The position numbers and the translations under genes were made by a program. This document shows positions 34,975 through 44,979 of a stretch of DNA of 64,000 nucleotides, piece by piece. The stretch covers positions 109,290-173,289 of the forward strand of contig CAWHCT010000038.1 of assembly GCA_963827785.1 (NCBI GenBank). Direction: 5' to 3'. The notes under the pieces were generated by a model. That model searched no databases. It had not been told where the DNA came from and saw only the letters and a program-made list of their open reading frames with translations. Every line of letters begins with the position of its first letter. The first letter of the stretch is position 1. The stretch comes from Site-B1 sp963827785. GTDB taxonomy: Bacteria > Bacteroidota > Bacteroidia > Flavobacteriales > Flavobacteriaceae.

Positions 34975-36324
34975 TTATTTTTTAGATAGTTTATCATTAT
35001 TTTCGGGCGTATAATAGTTAGGAGGGAAGCTGTTAAGCTGTCTCCACAGTTCAAACCATATTGGAACATCATTTAATAAAGCAATAGTTCGTGCACCAGA
35101 TCCTACACGTATTGGCTCCGGCCATGGATGGTCATCAACATCAGGAGCCAATAAGATCCTGTATTTACCATTATCACTGATAAAGTTTTCTATAGCCACG
35201 ACTTTAGCTCCATAAGTTCCGTATGATACATTGGGCCAGCCGCTAAAAACAATGGCAGGCCAACCATCAAACTGAACACGAACTTTTTCTCCAAGATGCA
35301 ATAGTGGTAAATCTATTGGTTTTACATAGGTTTCCACAGCCAGATCAATTTGTGCAGGCATGATACCAACTAAGCGATCACCTTCTTTAAAGGTTTCTCC
35401 AATTCCTCCTCGGATAGCCTTGTTTATGAAACCATTTTGAGGCGCTGTGACATAAAGCAAACTACTTCTTCGCTGATAATTAGTATAACTATTTTCTAAT
35501 TTAGTTACCTGAGCTGATGCATCAAATTGCCCTGATTGAGCAGAATACATATCGCTTTGCGACTTGGAAATTTTATCGCCGTATTCAGCATTTATTCGTG
35601 ACAGTTCCACTTTATAGTTTATTAATTCGTTTTTACTCGTCAATAACTTATTTTCCTGAGAAATAATTTTTGCCTGAGACTCCTGAAGTTTCAATCGTTT
35701 TTCTTCAACATCTTTAACCGCCTTTAATCCTTCTTTTTGGAGTGTAGCAATTCGATTAAACTGTATTTCAGCAATATTTAAATTCGTTTTTGTAGCCTCA
35801 AAATCAATGCTGTCACTTTTTACTTTTAACTGGGCCTGAAGTAATTTGTTTCCGGCTTGTTCCAATTTTAACTTTTGCTCTTCTCTTAATGCCGAAATTT
35901 GACGATTCAAAGCCTCAACTTTTCCTCCATAAGCTACTACTGACGACGACTTGGCTTTAATTTGATCTCCGGTTCTTTCAACTAATCTATCATCAAAATA
36001 ATCACTTTTTATCTCAGATATCCTTAGAATAGTATCCCCTTTTTTCACATAATCACCTTCTTGTACAAACCATTGTTCAATACGTCCGGGAATTTGAGAT
36101 TGAATCGTTTGAGGTCTTTGGTCAGGTTTTAATGTTGTTACTTGTCCCTGACCGGAAATATTCTGTGTCCAAGGTAAAAACAAGACTATAAACCCTATTA
36201 TAGCAAATACGAGCAGGAATTTATTGAATTGCCTGTAGTACTCTTTATTAAAGATATGTTGTCCCGACTTATAACCAATCAAGGGCACTTTTTTATTCAA
36301 CTGGTTGTGCGATATATTAAGCAT
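34975..36324 (-). CDS. HlyD-family membrane fusion protein
   Basis: 449 aa. One inner-membrane helix (FLLVFAIIGFIVLFLPW), lipoyl half QIPGRIEQWFVQEGDYVKKGDTI, a long coiled-coil hairpin (about residues 115-275, e.g. NRQISALREEQKLKLEQAGN), second lipoyl half VTAPQNGFINKAIRGGIGETFKEGD, and a barrel with PEPIRVGSGARTIALL. It overlaps the ABC gene upstream by eight bases. Type I-like export; there is no adjacent protein with an RTX-type export signal. Confidence 0.9.
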   Translation of the reverse strand: MLNISHNQLNKKVPLIGYKSGQHIFNKEYYRQFNKFLLVFAIIGFIVLFLPWTQNISGQGQVTTLKPDQRPQTIQSQIPGRIEQWFVQEGDYVKKGDTILRISEIKSDYFDDRLVERTGDQIKAKSSSVVAYGGKVEALNRQISALREEQKLKLEQAGNKLLQAQLKVKSDSIDFEATKTNLNIAEIQFNRIATLQKEGLKAVKDVEEKRLKLQESQAKIISQENKLLTSKNELINYKVELSRINAEYGDKISKSQSDMYSAQSGQFDASAQVTKLENSYTNYQRRSSLLYVTAPQNGFINKAIRGGIGETFKEGDRLVGIMPAQIDLAVETYVKPIDLPLLHLGEKVRVQFDGWPAIVFSGWPNVSYGTYGAKVVAIENFISDNGKYRILLAPDVDDHPWPEPIRVGSGARTIALLNDVPIWFELWRQLNSFPPNYYTPENNDKLSKK

Positions 36325-37987
36325 TTTCTTTATTTATTATTTCACCATTATTAAGCGTAATAACCGTTTTACATGAATCTCTCCAGTCCAAATTATTACT
36401 CACAACGATCAAAGCCCATGGATTTTTAATATCCGTTAGATATTTCATAATTTTTTTAGTCTCATCAGTATCGAACCTGTCAAGGGCATCCTCAAGAATC
36501 AAAAGCTTCGGCTTTTTGACAATTGCTCTTGCCAAAATTAATTTTTTTGCTATTTGAGATGAAATTTGTTTTCCTTCAGGATAGAGGACTGTACTTAGCC
36601 CTTTTGGAAGTTCCTTAACAAATTGAGTTAGACCAACATGATCTAAAACATCAAAAATCGACTCGTCATTTATTGATTGATCACCGAATGTGATATTCTC
36701 CCTTATTGAACCTTCAAAAGGAGTCTCTTCGGAAAGGGATAATCCTAAATGAGAACGATAATGGTTAATGACTAAACTGTTTAGTGATACATTATTAATA
36801 TAAATCAGACCAGAACTTGGTTGAATAATTCCTGAAATTAATCGTAATAAACTGGATTTGCCAGAACCACTTTCACCCGTTATCAATATCCTGCTGCCAG
36901 GATCAATCTTTAAATTGATATCCTTTAAAATAGGTTTCTCTCTGTTTGCAACTTTATAAGATACATGATCTAATTCTATTGATAATCCTTTTTTTAACTC
37001 TGGTGTTTCACCACTTTGATCCTCTAATTCATTATCAACTACCTGTCCTAATTTTTCAATGGATGTTAAGACATCATAAAATGATTCTAATCCTAAAATA
37101 AGTTTTTCTACTGAGGCCACTACAAGTAAGATGATGATCTCTGCAGCAACAAACTGACCAATGTTCATCTCTTGATTCAATACTAGAGCACCACCAATCA
37201 ATAGCAATCCTGCCGTAACCACAACTTTAAAACCTATCATTTGGATAAACTGCAGTACTAGTATCTTGAAATGACTTTCCCTGGCCTGAAGATAATCGGC
37301 TACTAAGGCATCATTTTTATCCAAGGCCAAATTTGTCTTTCCTGACAGTTTAAAACTAACAACAGCTCTTGCAATTTCCTGTATCCAGTGGGCAACTTTA
37401 TATTTATTTTTGGATTCCTCCAGACTTGTGATCAACCCTTTTTTAGCCGTATATTTAAAAACGATGTAAATAAGGAAAAGCAATAAAAATCCAAATATGA
37501 TAAAGAACGGGTGATAAAAGGATAGCAGAATTAAAGCAAATACTATTTGTAAAACTGCTGTAGGTACATCAATTAGTATTTTTGATAATCCTTTTTGAAT
37601 GGATATTGTATCAAAAAATCTATTTGCCAATTCCGGAGGATAATAGTTTCGTAATTCATTCATTTTAATTTTAGGGAAACGATAACTCAATTCAAAGGAT
37701 GCTCTGGTAAATATTCGTTGCTGAATGGTTTCTATGATCCTAAGTTGCATAAGTTGTAATGCACCTACAAATGCAACGCCCAAAGTAACCAAGATCACTA
37801 AAATGACCCAGGAAGTTGATATCTGAGCACCTTGTATTAAATTTATTATTGCCTGAATGCCTAAAGGGAGCGACAAGGAAACAAATCCGGAAAATATGGC
37901 ATAATAAAAAATTTGATAAATATCTTTTCGCTCCAGTTGAAGCAGGCCAAGAAATCTTTGCCACGGTGTCATTTTATCTTTCTTCAT
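36317..37987 (-). CDS. ABC exporter half-transporter with degenerate nucleotide-binding domain
   Basis: 556 aa: six membrane helices (about 25-300) then an ATPase domain. Walker A GESGSGKSS (371-379) is intact, but other ATP-site motifs depart from consensus: the Q-loop Gln is replaced (LSLSEETPF, Ser at about 419), LSGGQ reads QISSQ (474-478), Walker B plus catalytic Glu reads LLILED with D/E swapped order (495-500), and the H-loop His is absent (VVSNNLDW, 530-532). No N-terminal C39 peptidase. With HlyD and TolC this forms a type I-like exporter that may bind ATP yet hydrolyse it poorly. Confidence 0.88.
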   Translation of the reverse strand: MKKDKMTPWQRFLGLLQLERKDIYQIFYYAIFSGFVSLSLPLGIQAIINLIQGAQISTSWVILVILVTLGVAFVGALQLMQLRIIETIQQRIFTRASFELSYRFPKIKMNELRNYYPPELANRFFDTISIQKGLSKILIDVPTAVLQIVFALILLSFYHPFFIIFGFLLLFLIYIVFKYTAKKGLITSLEESKNKYKVAHWIQEIARAVVSFKLSGKTNLALDKNDALVADYLQARESHFKILVLQFIQMIGFKVVVTAGLLLIGGALVLNQEMNIGQFVAAEIIILLVVASVEKLILGLESFYDVLTSIEKLGQVVDNELEDQSGETPELKKGLSIELDHVSYKVANREKPILKDINLKIDPGSRILITGESGSGKSSLLRLISGIIQPSSGLIYINNVSLNSLVINHYRSHLGLSLSEETPFEGSIRENITFGDQSINDESIFDVLDHVGLTQFVKELPKGLSTVLYPEGKQISSQIAKKLILARAIVKKPKLLILEDALDRFDTDETKKIMKYLTDIKNPWALIVVSNNLDWRDSCKTVITLNNGEIINKENA

Positions 37988-37989
37988 AA

Positions 37990-38661
37990 TTATTTTAGGG
38001 ATTTAAAGCATAGGTCAACAAAAAAATCTGTTGATGACACTTGATTTTTGCAATCTGTAATTGATGTAAAATGATCTTTTAAAAAATGTTGATATAGAGA
38101 TCCTTCGATAATTGTACTGGCTAAACTCGTTGCAAATCCATAGTTTTTGTTTACCTCTAACATCATATCACGAAGCCTGTGAATCACTCTTTTGTAGACT
38201 ATAAAATAACCTTCTTTATTTTCATGATCAACCTCTTTAGTAAGAAATGATTTAGAATTTTCATTAATAATGATTCTGTTTAGGACTACTTCATTAATGT
38301 GAGTAAATTTTGAGTCCTCTTCAATCGTTCTTGTTAAAACATTTATAGCTGTTTTTAATCGCTCTGTCTCATTTTTAATATTATGAGTTTCAAAGACCAA
38401 TTGATATTCCATCCAAGCCCAATACCATGACGTTAAATAAAGTAGAAGCTTGTGTTTATTCTCAAAATACCTGTAAATGGAACTTTCATTGGATCCTATT
38501 CTGAATCCTAATTTTTTAAAAGTGAAATCGTCAAATCCAATATCATCTATTAACAGGATACTTTCCTCTATAATACGTTTTCCCAGTTCTGAAGATTCCG
38601 GGTCCTTAATAAATATTTTTTCCGGCACCGATATCTTAATATTTGAAAGTAATGTTTTCAT
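37990..38661 (-). CDS. TetR-family regulator of the second export operon
   Basis: The ATG at 38661 (MKTLLSNIKISVPEKIF) is chosen; a TTG seven codons upstream lies inside the -7 box. 223 aa. Helix-turn-helix FTFKKLGFRIGSNESSIYRYFENKHKLLLYLTSWYW has the TetR Y-R-Y-F-x-N/S-K core. Two bases separate its stop from the ABC gene. A 17-bp perfect palindrome overlaps its promoter. Confidence 0.85.
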   Translation of the reverse strand: MKTLLSNIKISVPEKIFIKDPESSELGKRIIEESILLIDDIGFDDFTFKKLGFRIGSNESSIYRYFENKHKLLLYLTSWYWAWMEYQLVFETHNIKNETERLKTAINVLTRTIEEDSKFTHINEVVLNRIIINENSKSFLTKEVDHENKEGYFIVYKRVIHRLRDMMLEVNKNYGFATSLASTIIEGSLYQHFLKDHFTSITDCKNQVSSTDFFVDLCFKSLK

Positions 38662-38679
38662 AATATTTAATTTTGGTTG

Positions 38680-38702
38680 CAAATATAATAGTAATACTAT
38701 TA
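38680..38702 (-). promoter_or_regulatory. Promoter and palindromic operator of the second export operon
   Basis: Minus-strand -7 box TATATTTG (38680-38687) abuts a perfect palindrome TAATAGTAATACTATTA (38686-38702). Repressor binding here would block the promoter. The core AATACTAT recurs in the leader of the divergent Old Yellow Enzyme gene. Confidence 0.6.
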
Positions 38703-38763
38703 ATAGAAAATATTTAACATTTATTTAGTACATTAAAATTATAGGACACAACTAAACACTAAA

Positions 38764-38815
38764 TACATTTGCACTTCACAAGAATTACTTAATCAAATAA
38801 TACTATCAAAGTATT
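38764..38815 (+). promoter_or_regulatory. Promoter and inverted repeat of the Old Yellow Enzyme gene
   Basis: Exact -7 box TACATTTG (38764-38771) and, downstream of the expected start, an inverted repeat AATACT-ATCAA-AGTATT (38799-38815). The shared half-site suggests that the divergent TetR protein may also control this gene. Confidence 0.5.
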
Positions 38816-38834
38816 CATTACTAACTTTTTAATT

Positions 38835-39931
38835 ATGAGCAAACAACCTTTATTACAACCTTTTACTATAGACGGATTACAACTAAATAACAGAATCGTT
38901 ATGGCTCCTATGACACGGAGTAGAGCCAAAAATCCCGAAAAATTAGTAACTGATGAGCTCCAAGGTGTTTATTATCAGCAACGCTCATCAGCAGGATTGA
39001 TAATTACAGAAGGATCACAGGTTTCTGAACGTGCCGTAGGTTATATCAACACGCCTGGTATTTATTCAAAAAAGCAGGTTGAAGGTTGGAAACATATTAC
39101 TAACCGAGTCCACAAAAAAGGAGGGAAGATCTTTATTCAGTTATGGCATGTAGGCAGAATTTCACATCCGGATTTCCACAATGGTGAATTACCTTTAGCT
39201 CCTTCGGCTATTAATCCCGGTTACAAATCATTTACACCTTCAGGATTCAAAAACACTGTAACCCCAAAGGAAATGTCATTAGAAGATATTCAGGAAACAA
39301 CTATTCAGGATTTTAGAAATGCGGCAAGAAATGCGGTTGAAGCCGGGTTTGACGGGATAGAAATACATTCCTCCAATGGCTATTTGTTTCATCAGTTCTT
39401 TTGCAAATGTTCGAATAAAAGGAAAGATAAATATGGAGGAATATTGAGAATAGATCAAGATTCTTTTTTGAAGTTTTGGATGCAGTAAAACAAGAAATCC
39501 CAGAAAGTAGAATAGGCGTACGTTTTAATCCGTCCATGCATGGTTTAGCAGGAATAACAATTGATGAAGAGACTATCCCGACTTTTGATTACATAATTAC
39601 AAAATTAAATGATTACGACTTAGCCTATGTCCATTTATCAGAACCCTTTACAGATGTCACTAAAGTTCCTTTTGCTGTTCAAAATATTGCCGCACATTAC
39701 AGACCATTATATAAAGGAACATTAATGATCAATGGAGGATTTACCCAGGAATCAGGAAATGACGTTATTGAAAAAGGTGAAGCTGATTTGGTAGCATTTG
39801 GAAAACCATTTATATCTAATCCTGATCTGGTGGAACGATATAAGAACAATTGGCCTTTGGCCGATTGGGATAGCGATACGTTTTATACAACAGGAAAGCA
39901 AGGGTATTTGGATTATAAAAAATTTCAATAA
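38835..39931 (+). pseudogene. nemA: Old Yellow Enzyme-family alkene reductase (NemA-like), frameshifted
   Basis: FMN enzyme that reduces activated alkenes with NAD(P)H. The first part contains NRIVMAPMTRSRA, IFIQLWHVGRISHPDF and GFDGIEIHSSNGYLFHQFF. After KYGG the frame is lost; the true continuation ENRSRFFFEVLDAVKQE lies in another frame, and the second part carries GVRFNPSMHG, LMINGGFTQESG and LVAFGKPFISNPDLVERY. A missing A near 39441 (GGAATATTGAG where GGAAATATTGAG is expected) explains it. Full length would be about 365 aa, typical. Either decayed or a sequence error. Confidence 0.88.
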
Positions 39932-40016
39932 TAGTATAATTTCCTTCAGAATATAAATGATTTTAACCAATTGTTTTTATTAATATTGCTAATATAAATC
40001 CAACACTAACCACAGC

Positions 40017-40934
40017 ATGCTTCGACCTCAAAAAGGAGTTTTGATAATCCTTGCATTTTTTGCGATTTACGTCATTTGGGGATCTACATATTTGCTGAAT
40101 AAAATTGCAGTTTCCGAACTTCCTCCATTTACATTAGCTTCAATTCGATTTGTTAGTGCAGGTTTGATCATTTTTGTTATTGCCAAATTGATGAGAATTA
40201 GTTTAGCCATAACAAAAAAGCAATTATTAAATACAGCAATAGCAGGTTTTTTCTTCCTTGCGTTTGGCAACGGAGTTGTGGTTTGGGCACTGAAATATGT
40301 TGATAGTGGATTTGCAGCACTGGAAATTTCAGCTCAGCCTTTGGTTGTTTTGATCTTGATGCGAATTCTTCAAGGTAAGAAGATTCAAACCATGTCCGTT
40401 ATTGGTGTCATTCTGGGAATTATAGGTATTTATTTGCTTGTAGGTCAAAAAGAAATCATAAGTAAAGAAAACAGTGTTTTAGGAATCCTTATGATATTTG
40501 CCTGTATGTTGAGTTGGGGTTATGGCAGTTTGTTTGTTGGTAAAGCCGAATTACCTCGTAACTATTTTGTCAATACCGGATATCAAATGGTAACAGGTGG
40601 TCTGATGCTTTTTATAGCTAGTATGCTTTTTGGAGAAACTTGGGTTCCGATTTTAGAGTGGAGCAGCAATGTTAAATGGTCCATGGTCATTTTAATATTT
40701 TTTGGAAGCATCGTAGCTTTTACTTCATTCAATTATTTATTAAGAGCAGTCTCTCCCGAAAAAGTAGCAACTTCAACATATGTCAACCCGATCATTGCTC
40801 TTTTTTTAGGTTGGTATTTTTTAGATGAAATAATTACTACTCAATCTATAATAGCGGCAATTATATTACTCACCGGTGTGTATTTTATCAATACTAAAAA
40901 AAAATTAATCATCTTTTCACGATTTAGAAGATAA
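40017..40934 (+). CDS. EamA-family (DMT superfamily) transporter, YedA-like
   Basis: 305 aa with ten membrane helices in two EamA repeats: the first opens IYVIWGSTYLLNKIAVSELPPFTLASIRF, the second MLSWGYGSLFVGKAELPRNYF and ends with VATSTYVNPIIALFLGWYFLDE. Exporters of amino acids or metabolites belong here; substrate unknown. Confidence 0.9.
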   Translation: MLRPQKGVLIILAFFAIYVIWGSTYLLNKIAVSELPPFTLASIRFVSAGLIIFVIAKLMRISLAITKKQLLNTAIAGFFFLAFGNGVVVWALKYVDSGFAALEISAQPLVVLILMRILQGKKIQTMSVIGVILGIIGIYLLVGQKEIISKENSVLGILMIFACMLSWGYGSLFVGKAELPRNYFVNTGYQMVTGGLMLFIASMLFGETWVPILEWSSNVKWSMVILIFFGSIVAFTSFNYLLRAVSPEKVATSTYVNPIIALFLGWYFLDEIITTQSIIAAIILLTGVYFINTKKKLIIFSRFRR

Positions 40935-41037
40935 CTTCAAAAATCGTAAGTCAAAAACGGTAATTATACTAAATATATGACTTATTTTTACGTCAAATTG
41001 TTTCAAAAAAAGAATCAATTAATAAAACTTATTTAAA

Positions 41038-43212
41038 ATGAAAACCAAAATCATTGTAACCTTACTAATCAGTTCAATTCTATTTATTTCATGTGATTTT
41101 CAAGAAAAAAAAGAATCAAAACCGTACATGTTCCTGGATACGCCTAAGGCTAATAAAATTGCCAAAGAACTTGAAGCGCATGGTGATATACGTATCGATA
41201 ATTATTTCTGGATGCGTTTGAGTGATGAACAAAAAAATGCAGAAACGCCTGATTCCCAAACTCAGGATGTACTTGATTATCTCAATGCCGAAAATAACTA
41301 TAAGGAAGCTGCTATGAAGCACACAGAAGGTCTTCAGGAGAAATTATACAATGAAATTGTTGGACGAATTAAAAAAGATGATTCTTCTGTACCTTATAAT
41401 TATAATGGATATTCCTATTACACGCGTTTTGAGGAAGGAATGGATTATCCCCTTTATTGCCGTAAGAAGCTAGACGAGAAAAGTCAGGAAGAGGTTATGC
41501 TTAATGGTCCGGAAATGGCAAAAGGACATGACTATTTTTCTATTGCGGGAAGAGAGGTTAGCCCTGATAATGAAATTATAGCTTATGGGATAGATACTGT
41601 TTCAAGACGCAGATATGATGTGTATTTTAAAAATCTGAAATCCGGTAATATCTTATCAGATAAGTTGGAAAATACAGGCGGAGGTGCTGTTTGGGCAAAT
41701 GACAATAAAACCGTTTTTTATGCCACTAAAGACCCGGTAACTTTAAGGCAGGATAAAATTTATAAACATATATTGGGAACTGATCAGTCGCAGGACGAAA
41801 TGGTTTTTAATGAAACAGATGAAACTTTTAGTTGTTTTGTTTATAAGTCCAAATCTGAAAAATATTTGATGATTGGCAGTACCCAAACCTTGTCTTCAGA
41901 ATACAGATATCTGGATGCGGACAATCCCAATGGCAACTGGAAAATTATTCAGCCAAGAGAGAAAGATCTGGAATATAGCGTAGATCATTACATGGATCAT
42001 TTTTATTTAAGAACTAATCAAAATGCCAAAAATTTTAAACTTGTTAAAACACCCGTAACGGCAACCGCAAAAAACAATTGGGTCGATGTTATAGCACATC
42101 GTGACAGCGTTTTGTTGCAGGGCTTTGAATTATTCAAAAATCATGTAGTATTGCAGGAACGTCTTAATGGCCTGCGGACTATTCGTATTATGAATTGGAA
42201 TGGCGAAAATGATCATTATATCAAGTTCAATGATCCGGCCTATTTGGCATATCCTACAACCAATTTGGATTTCAATACCAACATCCTTAGATATGGATAT
42301 ACTTCCCTGACCACGCCAAACAGTACTGTAGATTACAACATGGATACCAAAGAACAGATTGTTTTAAAAGAAGAAGAAATTCAGGATCCAAATTTTTCAA
42401 AAGATAATTATGTGTCAGAACGATTATTTGCAACTGCAAGAGATGGTGTAAAAGTGCCTATTTCTTTGGTTTATAAAAAGGGGGTCGAACGAAATAGTGC
42501 TACGCCTTTATTATTGTATTCATATGGATCTTATGGCAGTAGCACAGAACCAACCTTCAGATCAGACAGACTCAGTTTGCTGGATCGCGGTTTTGTATTT
42601 GCTATGGCTCATGTGCGAGGTGGACAAGAATTAGGAAGGTATTGGTATGAAGATGGTAAATTGCTGAAAAAGAAGAATACGTTCTATGATTTTATTGATT
42701 GTGGAGAATATTTAGTTAACCAAGGATTCACAAGTCCGCAACATTTATATGCGTTAGGAGGAAGTGCCGGAGGTTTATTAATGGGTGCAATAGTCAACAT
42801 GAAACCTGAATTATGGAATGGAGTAGTGGCTGCGGTTCCTTTTGTGGATGTTGTGTCAACCATGATGGACGAGAGTATTCCTTTAACGACTTTTGAATTT
42901 GACGAATGGGGAAATCCTAAAATCAAAGAATATTACGATTATATGAAATCGTATTCTCCATATGATAATGTCGAGAAGAAAGCATATCCCAACATGTTAA
43001 TTACGACAGGGTACTGGGATAGTCAGGTACAGTATTGGGAACCTGCTAAATGGATCGCCAAATTACGTGAGCTGAAAACCGACAATAATTTATTGATAAT
43101 GGATTGTGATATGGAAGCGGGACATGGTGGTGCCTCCGGACGATTTAAAAGATACAAACAAACCGCTTTGGAATACGCTTTCATGATGGATCTGGAAGGG
43201 ATATCAGAGTAA
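41038..43212 (+). CDS. S9-family serine peptidase, oligopeptidase B-like lipoprotein
   Basis: 724 aa. Lipoprotein signal (ILFISC), N-terminal segment DNYFWMRLSDEQKN, a seven-bladed propeller (about 100-420), and the alpha/beta-hydrolase catalytic domain. The nucleophile is in GGSAGG (Ser576), with Asp661 (GYWDSQVQYWEP) and His696 (EAGHGG) completing the triad; MAHVRGGQELGRYWYEDGK is the classic oligopeptidase B stretch. It cleaves short peptides, for B-type enzymes after basic residues. The lipid anchor suggests an envelope location, unlike the cytoplasmic enzyme of E. coli. Confidence 0.92.
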   Translation: MKTKIIVTLLISSILFISCDFQEKKESKPYMFLDTPKANKIAKELEAHGDIRIDNYFWMRLSDEQKNAETPDSQTQDVLDYLNAENNYKEAAMKHTEGLQEKLYNEIVGRIKKDDSSVPYNYNGYSYYTRFEEGMDYPLYCRKKLDEKSQEEVMLNGPEMAKGHDYFSIAGREVSPDNEIIAYGIDTVSRRRYDVYFKNLKSGNILSDKLENTGGGAVWANDNKTVFYATKDPVTLRQDKIYKHILGTDQSQDEMVFNETDETFSCFVYKSKSEKYLMIGSTQTLSSEYRYLDADNPNGNWKIIQPREKDLEYSVDHYMDHFYLRTNQNAKNFKLVKTPVTATAKNNWVDVIAHRDSVLLQGFELFKNHVVLQERLNGLRTIRIMNWNGENDHYIKFNDPAYLAYPTTNLDFNTNILRYGYTSLTTPNSTVDYNMDTKEQIVLKEEEIQDPNFSKDNYVSERLFATARDGVKVPISLVYKKGVERNSATPLLLYSYGSYGSSTEPTFRSDRLSLLDRGFVFAMAHVRGGQELGRYWYEDGKLLKKKNTFYDFIDCGEYLVNQGFTSPQHLYALGGSAGGLLMGAIVNMKPELWNGVVAAVPFVDVVSTMMDESIPLTTFEFDEWGNPKIKEYYDYMKSYSPYDNVEKKAYPNMLITTGYWDSQVQYWEPAKWIAKLRELKTDNNLLIMDCDMEAGHGGASGRFKRYKQTALEYAFMMDLEGISE

Positions 43213-43317
43213 TTTAAAGTTTATTTTGTTAGTTGGTTGCCTCCACGTATCCTCATATTAACATCTAATTTGAGCTTAAATTACCATTCAATATAGTTTT
43301 TCGAATTAACTCTCGAT

Positions 43318-43926
43318 CTAGTCGGGCTCGTTAAGGGATTCCAAAAGCATCTCATAATTTTCGATTCTGGTGTATAGAAGTCCACCAATATTTAAAATTG
43401 GATTGGTCAGAGAATCTAAAGATGACACTTCATCTACCAGATAGGTCATCATTCGTTCCTTAACATCTGGTTTATCAATTAAATTAATGGTTGTGAAGAT
43501 GTATTTGCTATTTGCCAACCCACTTAAAATAGAATCACAAGTCATACAATTTTCTGTTACGTAGACTACGATCTGTTTAGGAGGATCTATTTTTATTGAT
43601 TCAGATGGAGGTTTTAAAGATCGATGAGATAGACTGTCATTAACCTCTAGGTCATAGGTATAACTGGGCTGTTTTCCACGTTCTATTATTAACGACTTTA
43701 ATAATACTTTGGAGGCCGCAGGAACCCTGACAAACCTCGGTTTTCTTGTACTCTGCCTAATATTTTTTCCAGTAATAGTGATCTTAACGTCATAATCAGT
43801 TTCAGATTTATTTAGGGCATATATAGACAATCTGTTATTCTTGGTTTCATCTGTTATTTTTATGGTTGAAGTTTGGCTATAGGCGTTTCCAATAACGAAA
43901 AGGAATATGATAATTTTTTGCAACAT
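43318..43926 (-). CDS. Secreted protein with C-terminal glutaredoxin-like CMTC domain
   Basis: 202 aa. Signal peptide (FLFVIGNAYSQ). The first 110 residues form a beta-rich domain of unknown type (LSIYALNKSETDYDVKITITG). The second part, PPKQIVVYVTENCMTCDSILSGL, has a redox CMTC pair (Cys127, Cys130) and a NPILNIGG segment in the place of the thioredoxin-fold cis-proline loop. A periplasmic redox role is plausible; partner unknown. Confidence 0.7.
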   Translation of the reverse strand: MLQKIIIFLFVIGNAYSQTSTIKITDETKNNRLSIYALNKSETDYDVKITITGKNIRQSTRKPRFVRVPAASKVLLKSLIIERGKQPSYTYDLEVNDSLSHRSLKPPSESIKIDPPKQIVVYVTENCMTCDSILSGLANSKYIFTTINLIDKPDVKERMMTYLVDEVSSLDSLTNPILNIGGLLYTRIENYEMLLESLNEPD

Positions 43927-44025
43927 GAGTTTGAATTAAAGTCAGAAAATAAATACAAAGATTAAAGTTAGTGAAAAACTTTAAATCAAGAACAATTCCT
44001 TATTTTTAATAAAATAAATTTTTTA

Positions 44026-44949
44026 ATGAATATAATAACATTAACCGTTAACCCGGCTTTAGACAAAAGCGCAAAAGTAGATGGTTTGATTGCCGAACAA
44101 AAACTAAAATGCCATTCCATTGAATTCCAGGCAGGTGGAGGAGGTATCAATATTTCCAGAGTATTGAAAAGACTTCAAATTGATTCTGATTGTGTGTTCA
44201 CGTCGGGAGGAGACAATGGAACGTATTTGCAAAACATGTTGCTGCAGGAAAAGATCAAGATTTCACCTATACATGTTGACGAATGGACCAGGGAAAATTT
44301 GTCTATTGTTGATACACAAACCTCAATGCAGTACCGCTTTGGAATGCCCGGAAAGCCTATTTCTAAATCGGAAATCGATCTGATTACAAATACAATTCTT
44401 AAGAAAGTTGGTGAAAATGATATTCTGGCTTTAAGTGGAAGTTTAGCCCCAAATATGCCCGTGGACTATTATGCGCAAATAATTAAGAAGCTTGCAGATA
44501 ATAATGTGAAAGTCATTTTGGATACGTCCGGCCCTGCATTAAAATATACTACAACGCAGCCATTATTTTTAATAAAACCCAATCAGAAGGAATTAGCGTT
44601 ATTGGCGGAAAAAGATTTTTTAACTACCAAAGAACAGGAAGCTTTCGCCATGGAAATGGTCACCAGCCAAAAAGTAAAATATGTAGTGGTTTCAATGGGG
44701 TCCAGAGGCGCATTCTTAGCTTCAAAAGAGGGAATAGTATATCAATCAACACCTTCTATTCCTGTAAGAAGCACGATTGGAGCAGGAGACAGTATGGTTG
44801 CAGGTTTAATATATTCCATTAGGCATGATTATTCGCCACAGAAAATGCTAAAATACGGTGTCGCTTGCGGTGTTGCGACTACTATGAGTGAAGGCACGAA
44901 TCTTGGATCGCCGAAAACCATTCAGCATGTACTGGAATTATTGAAATAG
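44026..44949 (+). CDS. pfkB: PfkB-family phosphofructokinase
   Basis: 307 aa ribokinase-fold sugar kinase. MNIITLTVNPALDKSAKVDGL and FQAGGGGINISRVLKRL match the 1-phosphofructokinase / Pfk-2 / tagatose-6-phosphate kinase group; the ATP/anion-hole motif is TIGAGDSMVAG with the catalytic Asp255. The four-glycine run before IN is the E. coli Pfk-2 pattern, favouring fructose 6-phosphate as substrate. It stands alone, so no operon context settles whether the substrate is F6P, F1P or T6P. Confidence 0.88.
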   Translation: MNIITLTVNPALDKSAKVDGLIAEQKLKCHSIEFQAGGGGINISRVLKRLQIDSDCVFTSGGDNGTYLQNMLLQEKIKISPIHVDEWTRENLSIVDTQTSMQYRFGMPGKPISKSEIDLITNTILKKVGENDILALSGSLAPNMPVDYYAQIIKKLADNNVKVILDTSGPALKYTTTQPLFLIKPNQKELALLAEKDFLTTKEQEAFAMEMVTSQKVKYVVVSMGSRGAFLASKEGIVYQSTPSIPVRSTIGAGDSMVAGLIYSIRHDYSPQKMLKYGVACGVATTMSEGTNLGSPKTIQHVLELLK

Positions 44950-44979
44950 GACTCGGCTTAATACACTAGTCTTAAAGTA

